Positions 17,510-29,300 of a DNA stretch of 64,000 nt are shown here, in pieces. The DNA is taken from NCBI GenBank assembly GCA_002163975.1, contig CP019636.1, positions 4,289,001 to 4,353,000 on the forward strand, written 5' to 3'. The DNA comes from Nostocales cyanobacterium HT-58-2 (GTDB taxonomy: Bacteria; Cyanobacteriota; Cyanobacteriia; Cyanobacteriales; Nostocaceae). Every line of letters starts with the position of its first letter. Position 1 is the first letter of the stretch. The notes beneath the pieces were generated by a model, which was not told the origin of the DNA, did no database searches, and was given only the letters and a program-made list of their open reading frames with translations. Made by a program: the position numbers and the translations under genes.

Positions 17510-18580
17510 CTAGCTAAGTGATACAATTTTTTCTTTATCAAAATTACAAATATTCTTCAATTGTTTAAGATAAGGCAAACTCGTCATAACAGCATCAAAA
17601 TTTGGGTTGAAGTCAATGAGACAAGCGACTTCATCAACATCAGCCTGCTTCAGACGCTCAATCATTTGCAAACAAGTTGTTTTTGAACCAATCAAAGTTC
17701 TTCCTTTGAGCCAACCTTCATAGGCAAACCGTAAAAGGCTATTCATGTCTGCTTCTGTAAATTTTGAAAAATTTACTTGGACACCAGTTTTTTTTGCTAA
17801 GTTTTCCAGTAGGTTAATATGTGTTTTTAAATAATTGTAAAAAGGCTCTCTTGCTTCTTCTTTTACAATGTTGAAGTCTTCTCCTACAAAAGTATGTATC
17901 ATCATTGCTACTTTCCCTGCTTTAGGATTGTAACCATGTTTTGCTAGAGATTGACGATAAAGTGATATTTGTAGAGCTACCTCTTCTAAAGTCCCTCCCA
18001 ATAGAGAGGTTAATATGTTAGCACCCATTTTGCCAGCTTCAATAAATGTTGCGTTTGATTGACACACAATCCAAGTCGGTAACTTACGCTGTATTGGTCG
18101 TGGAAACGTCTTCACCTTGAAAGCTTTTCCAGTTGCATCTTTGAGTTCAACTTGTTCACCTTCCCAAAGCTTTTGGACTGTTTGAATTCCATGCCACATT
18201 GTTTCTTTACGACTTGCAAAACTTTCAGTAGAAAGTACAAAGTCATCTATCGTCCAACCAGAGGCAAAACCAAGAGCAACTCTACCATTTGAAATATTAT
18301 CAACCACAGACCATTCTTCAGCAACACGTGCTGGATTATGAAGTGGCATGACAACACTACCAGCACGTAATTGAATACGTTCTGTAACCATCGCGATCGC
18401 TGTACTTGTCAACGATGGGTTGGGATAAAGCCCGCCAAATGGGTGAAAGTGACGTTCAGGAGTCCAAAGTGCAGAGAAACCATTTTGATCTGCAAATTTG
18501 GCACTTTCTATTAATAGATTATACTTGTTTGCTTGGGTTGTTGAACCATCACCGGAAAAATAATATAGGCTAAATTCCAT
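17510..18580 (-). CDS. luciferase-like FMN-dependent monooxygenase, MupA/Atu3671 type
   Basis: This 356-residue protein is a bacterial luciferase-like (LLM-class) TIM-barrel oxygenase. It begins MEFSLYYFSGDG and contains FSALWTPERHFHPFGG, RIQLRAGSVVMPLHNP, VAEEWSVVDNISNGR and GFASGWTIDDF, which are typical of the subfamily found in natural-product clusters (MupA of mupirocin; a domain in an Agrobacterium NRPS). Members use FMNH2 and O2 to oxidise carrier-bound substrates. It is free-standing here, between the PKS at 18656-23341 and the NRPS at 11289-17348, on the same strand, with ATG at 18580 behind an AAGGA site. By position it may act on the intermediate at the second PKS module, for example by hydroxylation or Baeyer-Villiger-type oxygen insertion; the substrate is not known. 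Confidence 0.88.
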   Translation of the reverse strand: MEFSLYYFSGDGSTTQANKYNLLIESAKFADQNGFSALWTPERHFHPFGGLYPNPSLTSTAIAMVTERIQLRAGSVVMPLHNPARVAEEWSVVDNISNGRVALGFASGWTIDDFVLSTESFASRKETMWHGIQTVQKLWEGEQVELKDATGKAFKVKTFPRPIQRKLPTWIVCQSNATFIEAGKMGANILTSLLGGTLEEVALQISLYRQSLAKHGYNPKAGKVAMMIHTFVGEDFNIVKEEAREPFYNYLKTHINLLENLAKKTGVQVNFSKFTEADMNSLLRFAYEGWLKGRTLIGSKTTCLQMIERLKQADVDEVACLIDFNPNFDAVMTSLPYLKQLKNICNFDKEKIVSLS

Positions 18581-18655
18581 TTTTGAAATCCTTAATTTGT
18601 GCTAAAAAATTACTGAAAATTGCAGAAATAACCAAACAGTTAAAAACAACAAAAA

Positions 18656-21600
18656 TTAGATTTGGACATTACAACCTTCTTGCACGAGTTCTTGTTGAAT
18701 TTCTTCTGGTGAGAGGTTTCTTACCTCTTGTAACAAAGCTGCAATTTCATCAAGTTCTTCTTGTTTGGGTTGTATTTCTGCAATCACAACAGCAAGCCCA
18801 CCCACAGTAGGAGCATCAAAAAGTATACTTTGCAGGGGCAATTCTACTTGAAAAATTTCTCGCAGACGTGAAGTCACTTGAACAGCTAGTAAGGAGTGTC
18901 CTCCTAACTCAAAAAAGTTATCGTGAATGCCAACTTGTTTAACACCAAGAAGCTCTTGCCAGATGTTTGCAATCGTTTGCTCAATCTCGTTACTGGGAGC
19001 GACATAGGTTGTTTGCAGATTTGGTCTTGAGTGATGTGACAAAGTATCTTGGGAATGATCTGTCTTGTGTGGAGATTCATGCTTACTCCACATATTCAGC
19101 CTTGCTTGCAAATCACCCGGTGAAACAATGAATTGACCTGCTGAACCCATTGATAAAACGCGCCCAGAAACATCCCAGACTTCTGTGGGTGTCATTGCCA
19201 ATTCAGCCAAAGTTGCTCCAAAGGCAGTATTTTCTCCTTGTTCCTCTTCGTATTTAACAATATCCCAGTTGACGCTAAACCATGGAACGGAACTTGTCTG
19301 ATTACGTTTGTTGACAAAGGCATCGATGAAGAGATTAGCCGCCGCATAAGCAGAAAGTCCAAGCCCTCCCACGATAGATGATAATGAGGATTGTAACAGA
19401 TAAAAATCAAGCTCTTTGCCTTGCAAAACTTGTTCCAAAACATAGAGCCCATAAACTTTTGAGTGGAATTGCGACTCACTCTCAGTTCGACCAATCTCTT
19501 GGATAGAGAAAGTTGACTTTTCGTCACTCATTGGTGTTGTGTAAAACACGCCATGAATTTGACCAAAGGACTCATATACTTGATTGATTGCTGCTTGCAT
19601 TTGTTCAACATTTGCAACATCAGCCTCAATGATGAGAAATTCTACGCCTAACTGTTCTAAAGCAAGTATTTTTCTGATGTAGCGACTGATTATGTCTTCT
19701 TGGTGAGTTGCAAGCCATTGGGACCATTCATTTCTCTGGGGAAGCCCTAAATTCCCAATCAGGATAAGCTTAGCGTGTACTGTTTGCGCTAAATGCTCTG
19801 CAAACACTAAGCCAAGACTTCCGACAAGATTGCCCGCAATGAGGTAAATTCCTCCTTCCCTGAGTCTAGTTGTTTCTTCAATTGCTTTTAATTGTACTGA
19901 TTCAAAGGTTTGTAGCCATCGATGAGGACCACGGTAAGCAACAACCACCTCAGATGACTGGGCTCTTAGTTCTGCTGTAAGTTGGTTGATGAGTTGGTGT
20001 TCCTGGAAAGTTCCTGACGGAGGAACAAAGATATCGATGTTACGGCAGGTAATATTTGGGTACTCTTGTGGGATAATCTTACACGATCCTAATACTGTCC
20101 CCTTTTCTGGAATTAACTCCTCTTGTCCGCTCACATCGTGAAGATTGTTGGTGACAACCACCATTTGGAGAGGAGATGTCACATTTTGTTTACTGAGTGC
20201 TTGTGCAATAAATAGTAAACTCTGAAAACCAAGAGCCTGATACTTTTCAAAGTTTGAAATTGCTGATTGTGTCTGTTCGGACAAAATTTGACTCTGGGGT
20301 TGGGTGTTCGCTGTGACACTCCAAAAATGAGCAATGGTTTGCGGAGTTTTCTCTATTGCACGCAGTGTTTGGAACAGGGCATCATAGTCATGTTGCTGTT
20401 GAGGATTGATTGCGTAGGTGTGAGTGCTAAGTTGGGTAAATTCCTCTCCAATTGTCACAGTGATGACTTCTTGACCTTCTTGCTCCAATCGTTGGGCAAT
20501 TTGGGAACCTAATTGACACGAGTCGACAAAAATTAACCAGCACTGCTTTTGCTTTAAAAACTTTGTCCCTTTGAAGGGTTCAAGTAACTTAACTTGTTTC
20601 CAGGTAGGAAGATAAAACCAGTCGTCAATGTTTGGTTTTTTGCTAAGTTCAATTTGATGGCGATCGCCACTGTCATTTATTTTTTGTGGCTCAATCCAAT
20701 AACGCTGGCGCTCAAAAGGGTATGTTGGTAATGGAATTCGGTGTCTTTGCTCCTCAGCATAAAAGCTATACCAATCTACTTGTACTCCTGCTAGCCACAG
20801 TCGCCCTACAGTGTTTAGTAAAAATGCCACATCCGACTGTTCATCCTGGGGATGGCGCATGGAACTCAGCACCATTGACTCATGAGTCTGTTGTTTTGCA
20901 AAAGTACTTAATGTTCGCCCAGGACCAACTTCTAGTAATATTTGCTTTGGTTCTTTGATGAGCTCAGCCATGCCTGTAGCAAAGCGCACTGTTTGCCGTA
21001 GATGCTTTGCCCAGTAGCTGGGATTGGTTGCTTCATCAGCAGTTATCCAAGTTCCTGTCAGGTTAGAGATAAAAGGAATTTGAGGAGGATTTAAGTTAAC
21101 TTTTTCAACAAGCTTTGTAAATGGTTCCAGGATGGAATCCATCATTTGAGAATGAAAAGCGTGGGAAGTTTGCAATCGGCGACACTTGATGCCTTGTTGT
21201 GTTAGACGACTTTGCAAGTTGGCGATCGCTTCTTGCGAACCTGAGACAACACACAGGGATGGTGCGTTCATTCCAGCCAAAGAAATTTCCTTGCTCAGCC
21301 AAGGTTGTATCTCCTCCTCAGAAAGTGGAATGGAAAGCATCGCCCCGGATGGAAGTTGTTGCATGAGCCTTCCACGAGTTGCAACGAGTGCTAAAGCATC
21401 TTCCAGAGAGAATACACTCGCAAGAGTTGCTGCTACATATTCCCCAATACTATGACCTATCATCGCGACAGGAGCCATACCCCATGCCATCCACAACTGA
21501 GTTAAAGCATACTCAATAACAAATAGCGCTGGTTGAGTAAAATCAGTTTGTTGCAGTTGCTGTGCTGCTGTTTGTGCCTGTTCTGCCTGTGGATATAAAG

Positions 21601-23341
21601 TCGTGCGTAAATCAACCCCCAGATGAGATTGAAGTATCTCACAGCACTCATCAACATATTTTTGGAAAATTGGCTCAGTTTCGTATAATTCTCGACCCAT
21701 ATTCACGTACTGTGAACCTTGACCAGGAAACATAAACACAACTTGTCGGTTGCATGGTTCTTGGAACTGGGTAAAAACTTTTTGTGGGTCTTTTGTCTCT
21801 AGAACTTTGACTGCATCGTCAATGTTTTGGCACAATAGCATTCGGCGATGGTCAAACTCACGACGACCAACCTGCAGGGTATATGCGATATCAGCCAGGT
21901 CGAACTCAGGATGCTGCTTGAGGTGAGTGACTAAATTGACCGTTGCAGTTTCCAATGCCGAATTAGTTTTCGCAGAAAGCAGCAACAACTGCCAAGGGCG
22001 AGAAGCGCTGGAGGCTTCAACGGGAGGGGCTTCTTCAAGTATCACATGAGCATTGGTGCCACCAATACCAAAGGAACTGACTCCAGCACGACGGGGAGTG
22101 CCGTTTGCTTTCCACTCTGCAAGTGTGGTGTTAACGTAGAAGGGACTATTGTCGAAATCAATCTGAGGATTGGGCTGTTGAAAATGGAGACTGGGCGGTA
22201 TTTGTTTGTGTTTAAGGGCTAGGACAGTCTTGATTAAGCCTGCAACACCAGCTGTCGTATCTAAGTGCCCAATGTTCGTCTTGACTGAACCGATAGCACA
22301 GAAAGCTTTCTTCTGAGTACTGATGCGAAAAGCTTGCGTTAGTGCTGTTATTTCAATGGGATCTCCCAAAGATGTTCCAGTTCCGTGTGCCTCAATATAG
22401 GTGATTGTTTCGGGGTCAACTTCAGCAATCATTTGAGCTGAGGTGATCACCTTTGCTTGGGTATCGATACGGGGTGCTGTGTAGCTCACTTTGAGAGCAC
22501 CATCATTGTTGATAGCTGAACCTTTGATAACAGCATAAATGCGATCGCGATCGGCAAGAGCATCTTCTAATCGCTTCAACACGACAATACCCACACCCTC
22601 ACCGCCAACAGTTCCCCTAGCTTCTGCATCGAAGGCACGGCAGTGTCCATCAGGAGATAAAATTCCCCCTTGTTCATATAAATATCCTGCTTCGCGTGAT
22701 CCACGGATTGCAACACCACCAGCTAAGGCAATATCACATTCACCACTCAACAAATTTCGGCAGGCTAAGTGAACAGCAACTAACGAAGTTGAGCAAGCCG
22801 TTTGAATATCAATTGAAGGTCCCTCAAGATCCAATTTGTAGGAAACTCGTGTGGTTAGAAAATCTTTATCGCTTGCAAGAAAAAGTTGATAATCATCGAT
22901 AGAATTTCTAATATTTTGATTTGAATATAGATTGAACACATAACTGTTCATGCCTGCGCCAGCATAAACCCCAACTAAACCTTTGTACTTTTTAGAGTCG
23001 TATCCTGCATTTTCGAGAGCTTGCCAAGCACACTCTAAAAAGAGACGTTGTTGGGGATCGAGGATTTCTGCTTCTCTGGGATTGAAGCCAAAAAATGAAG
23101 CATCAAATAATTCTTTGTCTTCTAATGTAGCCCCAGATTTGACGTATTGAGGGTTATTTAGTAAAGCAGAGTCTATTCCTGAAGATATCAGTTCTTCATC
23201 TGTGAAAGAAACTATTGACTCCACTCCATTTTGCAGATTTTGCCAAAATTCCTCAATATTATTGGCACCAGGGAAACGACCTGCCATGCCAATAATAGCA
23301 ACTTCTAAACCATTCCGACTGAATGCTACCGAATGACTCAT
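18656..23341 (-). CDS. PKS: KS-AT-KR(atypical)-ACP
   Basis: This 1561-residue module has a KS (Cys near 181, EAHGTGTSLGDP, NIGHLD), an AT with GHSIGE near 630 and HAFH near 727 (malonyl type), a ketoreductase-like region (about 960-1400) and an ACP (LGGHSLLAVQ near 1480). The KR keeps Lys, Ser (LLQSSLSS) and Tyr (AYAAAN near 1331), but its NADPH loop reads IAGNLVGSLG near 1170 instead of the expected GGxGxxG; compared with the sister PKS (IIGGLGEIG) it has one extra residue and a lost glycine. Reduction may therefore be weak or absent, leaving a beta-keto group. The start ATG at 23341 is two bases behind the stop of the preceding NRPS, so the two are translationally linked. The C-terminus after the ACP is about 40 residues, Glu/Gln-rich, and may be a docking helix. 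Confidence 0.92.
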   Translation of the reverse strand: MSHSVAFSRNGLEVAIIGMAGRFPGANNIEEFWQNLQNGVESIVSFTDEELISSGIDSALLNNPQYVKSGATLEDKELFDASFFGFNPREAEILDPQQRLFLECAWQALENAGYDSKKYKGLVGVYAGAGMNSYVFNLYSNQNIRNSIDDYQLFLASDKDFLTTRVSYKLDLEGPSIDIQTACSTSLVAVHLACRNLLSGECDIALAGGVAIRGSREAGYLYEQGGILSPDGHCRAFDAEARGTVGGEGVGIVVLKRLEDALADRDRIYAVIKGSAINNDGALKVSYTAPRIDTQAKVITSAQMIAEVDPETITYIEAHGTGTSLGDPIEITALTQAFRISTQKKAFCAIGSVKTNIGHLDTTAGVAGLIKTVLALKHKQIPPSLHFQQPNPQIDFDNSPFYVNTTLAEWKANGTPRRAGVSSFGIGGTNAHVILEEAPPVEASSASRPWQLLLLSAKTNSALETATVNLVTHLKQHPEFDLADIAYTLQVGRREFDHRRMLLCQNIDDAVKVLETKDPQKVFTQFQEPCNRQVVFMFPGQGSQYVNMGRELYETEPIFQKYVDECCEILQSHLGVDLRTTLYPQAEQAQTAAQQLQQTDFTQPALFVIEYALTQLWMAWGMAPVAMIGHSIGEYVAATLASVFSLEDALALVATRGRLMQQLPSGAMLSIPLSEEEIQPWLSKEISLAGMNAPSLCVVSGSQEAIANLQSRLTQQGIKCRRLQTSHAFHSQMMDSILEPFTKLVEKVNLNPPQIPFISNLTGTWITADEATNPSYWAKHLRQTVRFATGMAELIKEPKQILLEVGPGRTLSTFAKQQTHESMVLSSMRHPQDEQSDVAFLLNTVGRLWLAGVQVDWYSFYAEEQRHRIPLPTYPFERQRYWIEPQKINDSGDRHQIELSKKPNIDDWFYLPTWKQVKLLEPFKGTKFLKQKQCWLIFVDSCQLGSQIAQRLEQEGQEVITVTIGEEFTQLSTHTYAINPQQQHDYDALFQTLRAIEKTPQTIAHFWSVTANTQPQSQILSEQTQSAISNFEKYQALGFQSLLFIAQALSKQNVTSPLQMVVVTNNLHDVSGQEELIPEKGTVLGSCKIIPQEYPNITCRNIDIFVPPSGTFQEHQLINQLTAELRAQSSEVVVAYRGPHRWLQTFESVQLKAIEETTRLREGGIYLIAGNLVGSLGLVFAEHLAQTVHAKLILIGNLGLPQRNEWSQWLATHQEDIISRYIRKILALEQLGVEFLIIEADVANVEQMQAAINQVYESFGQIHGVFYTTPMSDEKSTFSIQEIGRTESESQFHSKVYGLYVLEQVLQGKELDFYLLQSSLSSIVGGLGLSAYAAANLFIDAFVNKRNQTSSVPWFSVNWDIVKYEEEQGENTAFGATLAELAMTPTEVWDVSGRVLSMGSAGQFIVSPGDLQARLNMWSKHESPHKTDHSQDTLSHHSRPNLQTTYVAPSNEIEQTIANIWQELLGVKQVGIHDNFFELGGHSLLAVQVTSRLREIFQVELPLQSILFDAPTVGGLAVVIAEIQPKQEELDEIAALLQEVRNLSPEEIQQELVQEGCNVQI

Positions 23342-23343
23342 AG

Positions 23344-26300
23344 TTATTTCACTCTCTTACTGATTGTCAAAAATTTTTTTATGCGAGTTTTACCATCTTT
23401 TAATTGTTCGGTTCTAGCATCATTTTGATGAAAAGATGATGGTTCATTCTTATTAGCTTGATTGAGAAAATCTGCTAAAGAACTAATAGTTGGATATCGG
23501 AAAATTTCAAGCATTGAGAAATTTTCTGGGAATATTTGATGCAGTTGGTTATGAACTTGAACTATTAATAATGAATGTCCACCAAGGTCAAAGAAGTTAT
23601 CGTGGATACCTACTTTTTCTACCTTAAGTACTTTCTGCCAAACTGTAGCGATGGATTTTTCTAAATCAGTTTGTGGTTTAACATAATTTGCTTGCAATTG
23701 TGGACGAAGACCATCTGACACTGGTAATGCTTGGCGATTCACCTTACCATTAGGTGTCAATGGCAATGCTTTCATCGGCACAAACGCAGCAGGTATCATA
23801 TAGTCAGGCAATTTTTCCTGTAAGAATTTCCGTAATTCACTGAGTATAGGAGCCAACTCCTGTTCAGACACCACATAAGCCACTAACCGTTTGTCTCCAG
23901 GAACATCCTCTCTCACGACAACGACAGTTTCTCGGACTGTTGGGTGCTGGCATAAAAGTGCTTCAATTTCTCCAAGTTCGATGCGGAAACCACGGACTTT
24001 AACCTGGTGGTCGATGCGACCAATGTACTCTATCTCTCCATTGGGCAGATAGCGTGCCAAATCTCCGGTTTTATATAATTTTGAATTTTGCGGAAAGTCT
24101 GAGCGGAGGTTTCCTCCGATCAGAACTTTCCAAGAGAGAATTATGAATTTTGAATTATTAAAGGGGTTGGGGATAAATTTTTCTGCTGTAAGTTCCGGGC
24201 GATTTAAGTAGCCCCGTGCTAGTCCATCCCCACCGATGTGAAGTTCTCCAGGGACACCCACAGGAACTAACTGACCATGTTTATCCAGTATGTAGAACTG
24301 TGTGTTAGCGATCGCTTGACCAATTGGTACCATGCTACTATCAGTTTTTACCTGAGAAGCTGCCGACCAAATGGTAGTTTCGGTAGGACCGTACATATTC
24401 CACAGCGAGTCACACCGATTGAGTAATTGATTGGCGAGGTGTCTGGGTAAAGCTTCTCCGCCACAGAGAATTTTCAATTGAGGATTCCCCTGCCAACCTG
24501 CTTGAAGAAGAAGTTGCCAGGTTGCTGGTGTGGCTTGCATAACTGTGGCATTTGAGTCAGTGAGTGTTGCCCCAAGGAGTGTTCCATCCAAGGCAACTTC
24601 CCGGCTAACAACGACGAGGCGAGCACCGACTATGATTGGGAGAAAAAGTTCTAACGCGGCAATATCAAAGGAATAAGTGGTGACAGCGAGCAAAGTATCT
24701 TGCGCAGTGAGCCCTGGTGTTTGCCTCATCGCGTGCAAGAAGTTGCTCAACGCACTGTGGGGAATTTGCACACCTTTGGGTTTGCCTGTGGAGCCAGAAG
24801 TGTAGATCACATAAGCCAGATGACGAGTGCTGAACTGAGTCAGTAAATTTTCCCTGCTGTGTTGGGCAATCGTCTGCCAATCAGTATCTAAACAAATGAT
24901 TTTGGCTTTGTGTTGGGGCATTGCTTTCACAAGCTTTGCTTGAGTCAGCAGTACCGGAACTTGAGCGTCTTCTAATATAAAAGCTAATCGCTCTTGGGGA
25001 TAAGTGGGGTCTAGTGGTACATATGCACCACCTGCTTTGAGAATGCCTAATAACCCAATCAGCATATGGAGCGTTCGCTCTGTGCAAATGCCTACCAGTA
25101 CCTCTGGTCCCACACCCAATTTTTGCAGGTAATGCGCTAGTTGATTTACTCTTGTATTCAGTTCGCGGTAGGTCAATTGCTCATCTGCAAACACTATTGC
25201 TACAGCATCAGGTGTACGCTCTACCTGAGCCTCAAACAACTGATGCATACATTGCTGTTGTGGATACTCAACCTTGGTATCATTCCACTCTACTAGCAAT
25301 GCTTTCTCAGCTTGAGTCAACAACGGTAACTCCGACAGCCGCTGCTGTGGATTGGCAACAATCCCTTCAAGCAACGTTTGCAAATGCCCTGTCATGCGGC
25401 GTATGGTGTCTGCCTCGAATAAGTCGGCATTATACTCTAAAGTTCCCATCAATCCTTGTACAGTTTCTTCCATGTACAAGGTCAAATCAAACTTCGCAGT
25501 GCCACTGTCGCTTTCTAAAAGACTTAAAGTCAAACCAGGTAACTCTAACGCCGACATCGGTGTGTTCTGGAGCACAAACATGACTTGGAACAGTGGCGTG
25601 TGACTTAATTCACGCTTTGGTTGCAGTTCTTCTACCAACTGCTCAAAAGGCAAATCTTGATGAGCATAGGCTCCCAATGTCATTTCTCGTACACGAGTGA
25701 GTAGTTCCTCAAAGGTGGGATTATTTGCCAGGTTAGTTCGCAATACCAGAGTATTGACAAAAAAGCCAATTAACCCTTCTGTTTCGGCACGGTTGCGGTT
25801 GGCGATCGGCGAACCAACTACAATATCTTCACAGCCCGTGTAGCGTCCAAGCAGAGTTTGGAAGGCTGCCAGCAGAGTCATAAATAAGGTGCATCCCTGC
25901 TGCTGGCTCAATTTATTGATGGCTACAAATAATTCTTGAGATAGCTTAAATGAATAATTGGCACCCCGGAAAGTCTGAACGGCGGGCCGTGGGTAGTCAG
26001 TGGGTAACTCAAGAACTCTTGGTGCGCCCTCTAACTGCATTCGCCAGTAAGATATTTGGGATTGTAGTACCTCTGCTTGTAACCATTGTCGCTGCCAAGC
26101 TGCAAAATCTACATATTGGATTGACAGTTCAGCTAAGGGTGAGGTTTGCTGATTACAGAAAGCTTGATAAAATGTTGCCAACTCACGCACCAGTACACCT
26201 ATTGACCAACCGTCAGAGGCAATGTGGTGCATAGTCAGTAGTAGTATGTGCTCTTGTTCTTCAAGGCGCAGCAGTTTCACCCGCAGCAGGAGGTCGTTGT

Positions 26301-29300
26301 TAAGGTCAAAGGGTTGTTGTGCTTCTTGATACGTGAGTTGTCTGACTTTGGCTTCTTGTTGATCTGAAGATAATTCACTGATGTTTAGTACGGGTAACAG
26401 CAGTGGTGTCTCTGGTGAGATGACTGCCACAGGTTGCCCTTCTACTGTCTGGAAATTGGTTCGCAATGCTTCATGACGGCGGAGAATTTCGTTGAAACTC
26501 TGTTGTAGTGCGCTTATGTTCAATTGTCCCTGTAGGCGAACAGCAGCAGGAATGTTGTAGAAGGGGCTATCTGGCTCTAACTGGGCAAGGAACCATAACC
26601 GCTGTTGAGCAAAGGATAAGGGTAACTGTTGTGAGCGTGAAATTCGCTCAATGGTTTTCGTTTCAATTCCTAAGCTTGCTTTGATGGCTTTTTCAATCTC
26701 TTTGGCGAGCCCAGCAATTGTTGGTTGTTCAAATAAACGACGTAAAGGAAGCTCTTGCTGGAAAACTTGACGCACCTGAGAAATCACGCGAGTCGCTATC
26801 AAGGAGTGTCCACCTAATTCAAAGAAGTTATTGTGAATACCTATTTTCTCAATGCTAAGCACCTTTGCCCAGATTCCTGCTAACATTTCCTCAATTGGTG
26901 TAGAAGGAGCTATAAAATCTGATTCAGATGAAAGCGGTGTCAATTCGGGTACAGGTAGTGCTTTGCGGTCTACCTTACCATTAGGTGTTAGGGGTAGTGC
27001 TTCTAGCATGACAAAAGCAGCTGGCACCATGTAGCTTGGCAGCTTCGACTCCAAAAAGTGGCGCAGTTCAGTTATCGTGAGGGTTTGCCCTTTTTGGGGG
27101 ACGACATAGGCTATCAAACGTTGAGAATTTGCTGAATCTGAGCGAACAACAACGACAGTGTCTCGGACAGCTGGATGTTGGCATAGGAGTGCTTCAATTT
27201 CTCCTAGTTCGATGCGGAAACCACGGACTTTCACTTGATGGTCGATGCGACCAATATACTCTATCTCTCCTGTGGGCAAATAGCGAGCTAAATCTCCTGT
27301 TTTGTACAAGCGCGCTGCTGACTTATTGTTAAAGGGATTGGGGATAAATTTTTCGGCAGTTCGTTCAGGACTGTTTAAGTAACCCCTTCCCACACCCACA
27401 CCACCAATGTAGAGTTCGCCCGTTACGCCGACAGGCACAGGATTGAGATGCTCATCAAGCAGATAAATCTGGATATTGGCGATCGCGCGACCAATAGGAA
27501 CTGTCTTTTGATGGATGAGGTTATGGTTTTGATGCACACACGCCCAAAAGGTAACATCTACAGCAGCTTCTGTTGGACCATAGAGATTGTGTAATTCAGC
27601 ATCCAGGCAATTTAAGAAGCGTTTTTGAAGTTGGCTTGGCAGTGCTTCACCACTCGCTATCACCCGTTTGAGACACTTGCAAGTTTCAAGACCTTCTGCT
27701 TCCAGAAACATTTGCAGCATAGAAGGTACAAAATGTACAGTAGATATTTGCTGATATGTAATTAAATTTACTAAATAAGTCGTGTCTCGATGTCCTTCTG
27801 GTAGAGCTATTATTAGACTTGCACCCGTCATCAACGGTAAAAAAACTTCCCAAACTGACACATCGAAGCTTAAAGGTGTCTTCTGCAAGACCTTATCTGC
27901 TGCTATTAATTGGTAAGTGTCTTGCATCCACAGTAAGCGATTGCAGATTCCCCTGTGGGTATTCATTGCACCCTTCGGTCTACCTGTAGAACCAGAGGTG
28001 TAGATGACGTAAGCAAGGTTATCCGAGGTGATGGTGCAGACAGGGTTTTCTATCCTCTCCTGGGTAATAAGTTTCCAGTCGCTGTCTAAACAAACTACTG
28101 TGGTCTTGTGAGTTGATAGGCTCTCAACTAGGTGTTGTTTTGTTAACAACACTCTTGGTTGAGAATTTTCTAACATGAACGCCAAGCGTTCCTGGGGGTA
28201 AGTGGGGTCTAGGGGTACATAAGCACCACCAGCCTTGAGAATACCCAGTAGCCCAATAACCATGTCGAGCGATCGCTCGACACAAATTCCCACCAACACC
28301 TCTGGTCCTACACCCAATTTTTGCAGGTAGTGCGCTAGTTGATTTGCTCTTGTGTTCAGTTCACAATAACTTAGCTGCTCGTGCTCAAACACAACTGCTA
28401 CAGCGTCTGGCGTACTCTCGACTTGAGCTTCAAACAACTGGTGAAGACATACGTCTGTAGGGTAATTGGTAGAAGTCTGATTCCACTCTACTATTTGTCG
28501 ATGCCATTCAGCCGTTGTCAATAGCGGTAAGTCTGATAGTCTTGTCTGTGGATTGGTGACAATACCCTCTAGTAAAGTACAAAAATGCTCTACCATTCGA
28601 GTTATGGTTTCGGCATTAAACAGGTCAGTATTGTATTCAAACCACCCTCTTAATTGTGACTCCGCATCTACTATCTGTAGGGTTAAATCAAATCTAGCTG
28701 TCTCACTTTCTATTGGGAGCCAATTTAGATCCAAACCAGGCAGTGTCAAATTCTTCCGGATGTCTTCTTGCCAAGCAAACATGACTTGGAACAGGGGCAT
28801 CTGGCTGAGATTTCGCTCTAGCTGAAGTTCTTCCACCAATTGCTCGAAAGGTATATCTGCATGGGCATATGCACCTACGCATACTTCGCGCACTTTACTC
28901 AGTAATTCCAAGAAACTGGGATTATCAGAAAAATAAGTACGCAGCACAAGAGTATTGACAAAGAAACCAATTAGCCCTTGAATCTCGGCTTGGTTGCGGT
29001 TAGCAATTGGGGAACCAATGCAGATATCTTTTTGCCCTGTGTAGCGATATAGTAGGGTTTGAAACGCTGCTAGTAGCGTCATGAACACAGTCACCCCCTC
29101 CCGATTGCTTAGGGATCTCAGCTGTTCGGTGAGGCTTGATGATAGCTCAAAAGAAGCAACTGCACCTCGGAAGCTTTGAATTGGTGGTCGTGGGCGATCT
29201 GTGGGCAAAGCCAGTGTTGAAGCACCTGACAATTGTTGCTTCCAATAAGAAAGCTGCGTCTTTTGTCGCTCCCCTTGCATCCACTGACGCTGCCAAATAG

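Noticed and set aside
28265..28285. GAGCGATCGCTC as a specific operator
   Set aside because: It is a HIP1-type octamer with natural palindromic flanks inside a coding region; such sites are frequent throughout the window.
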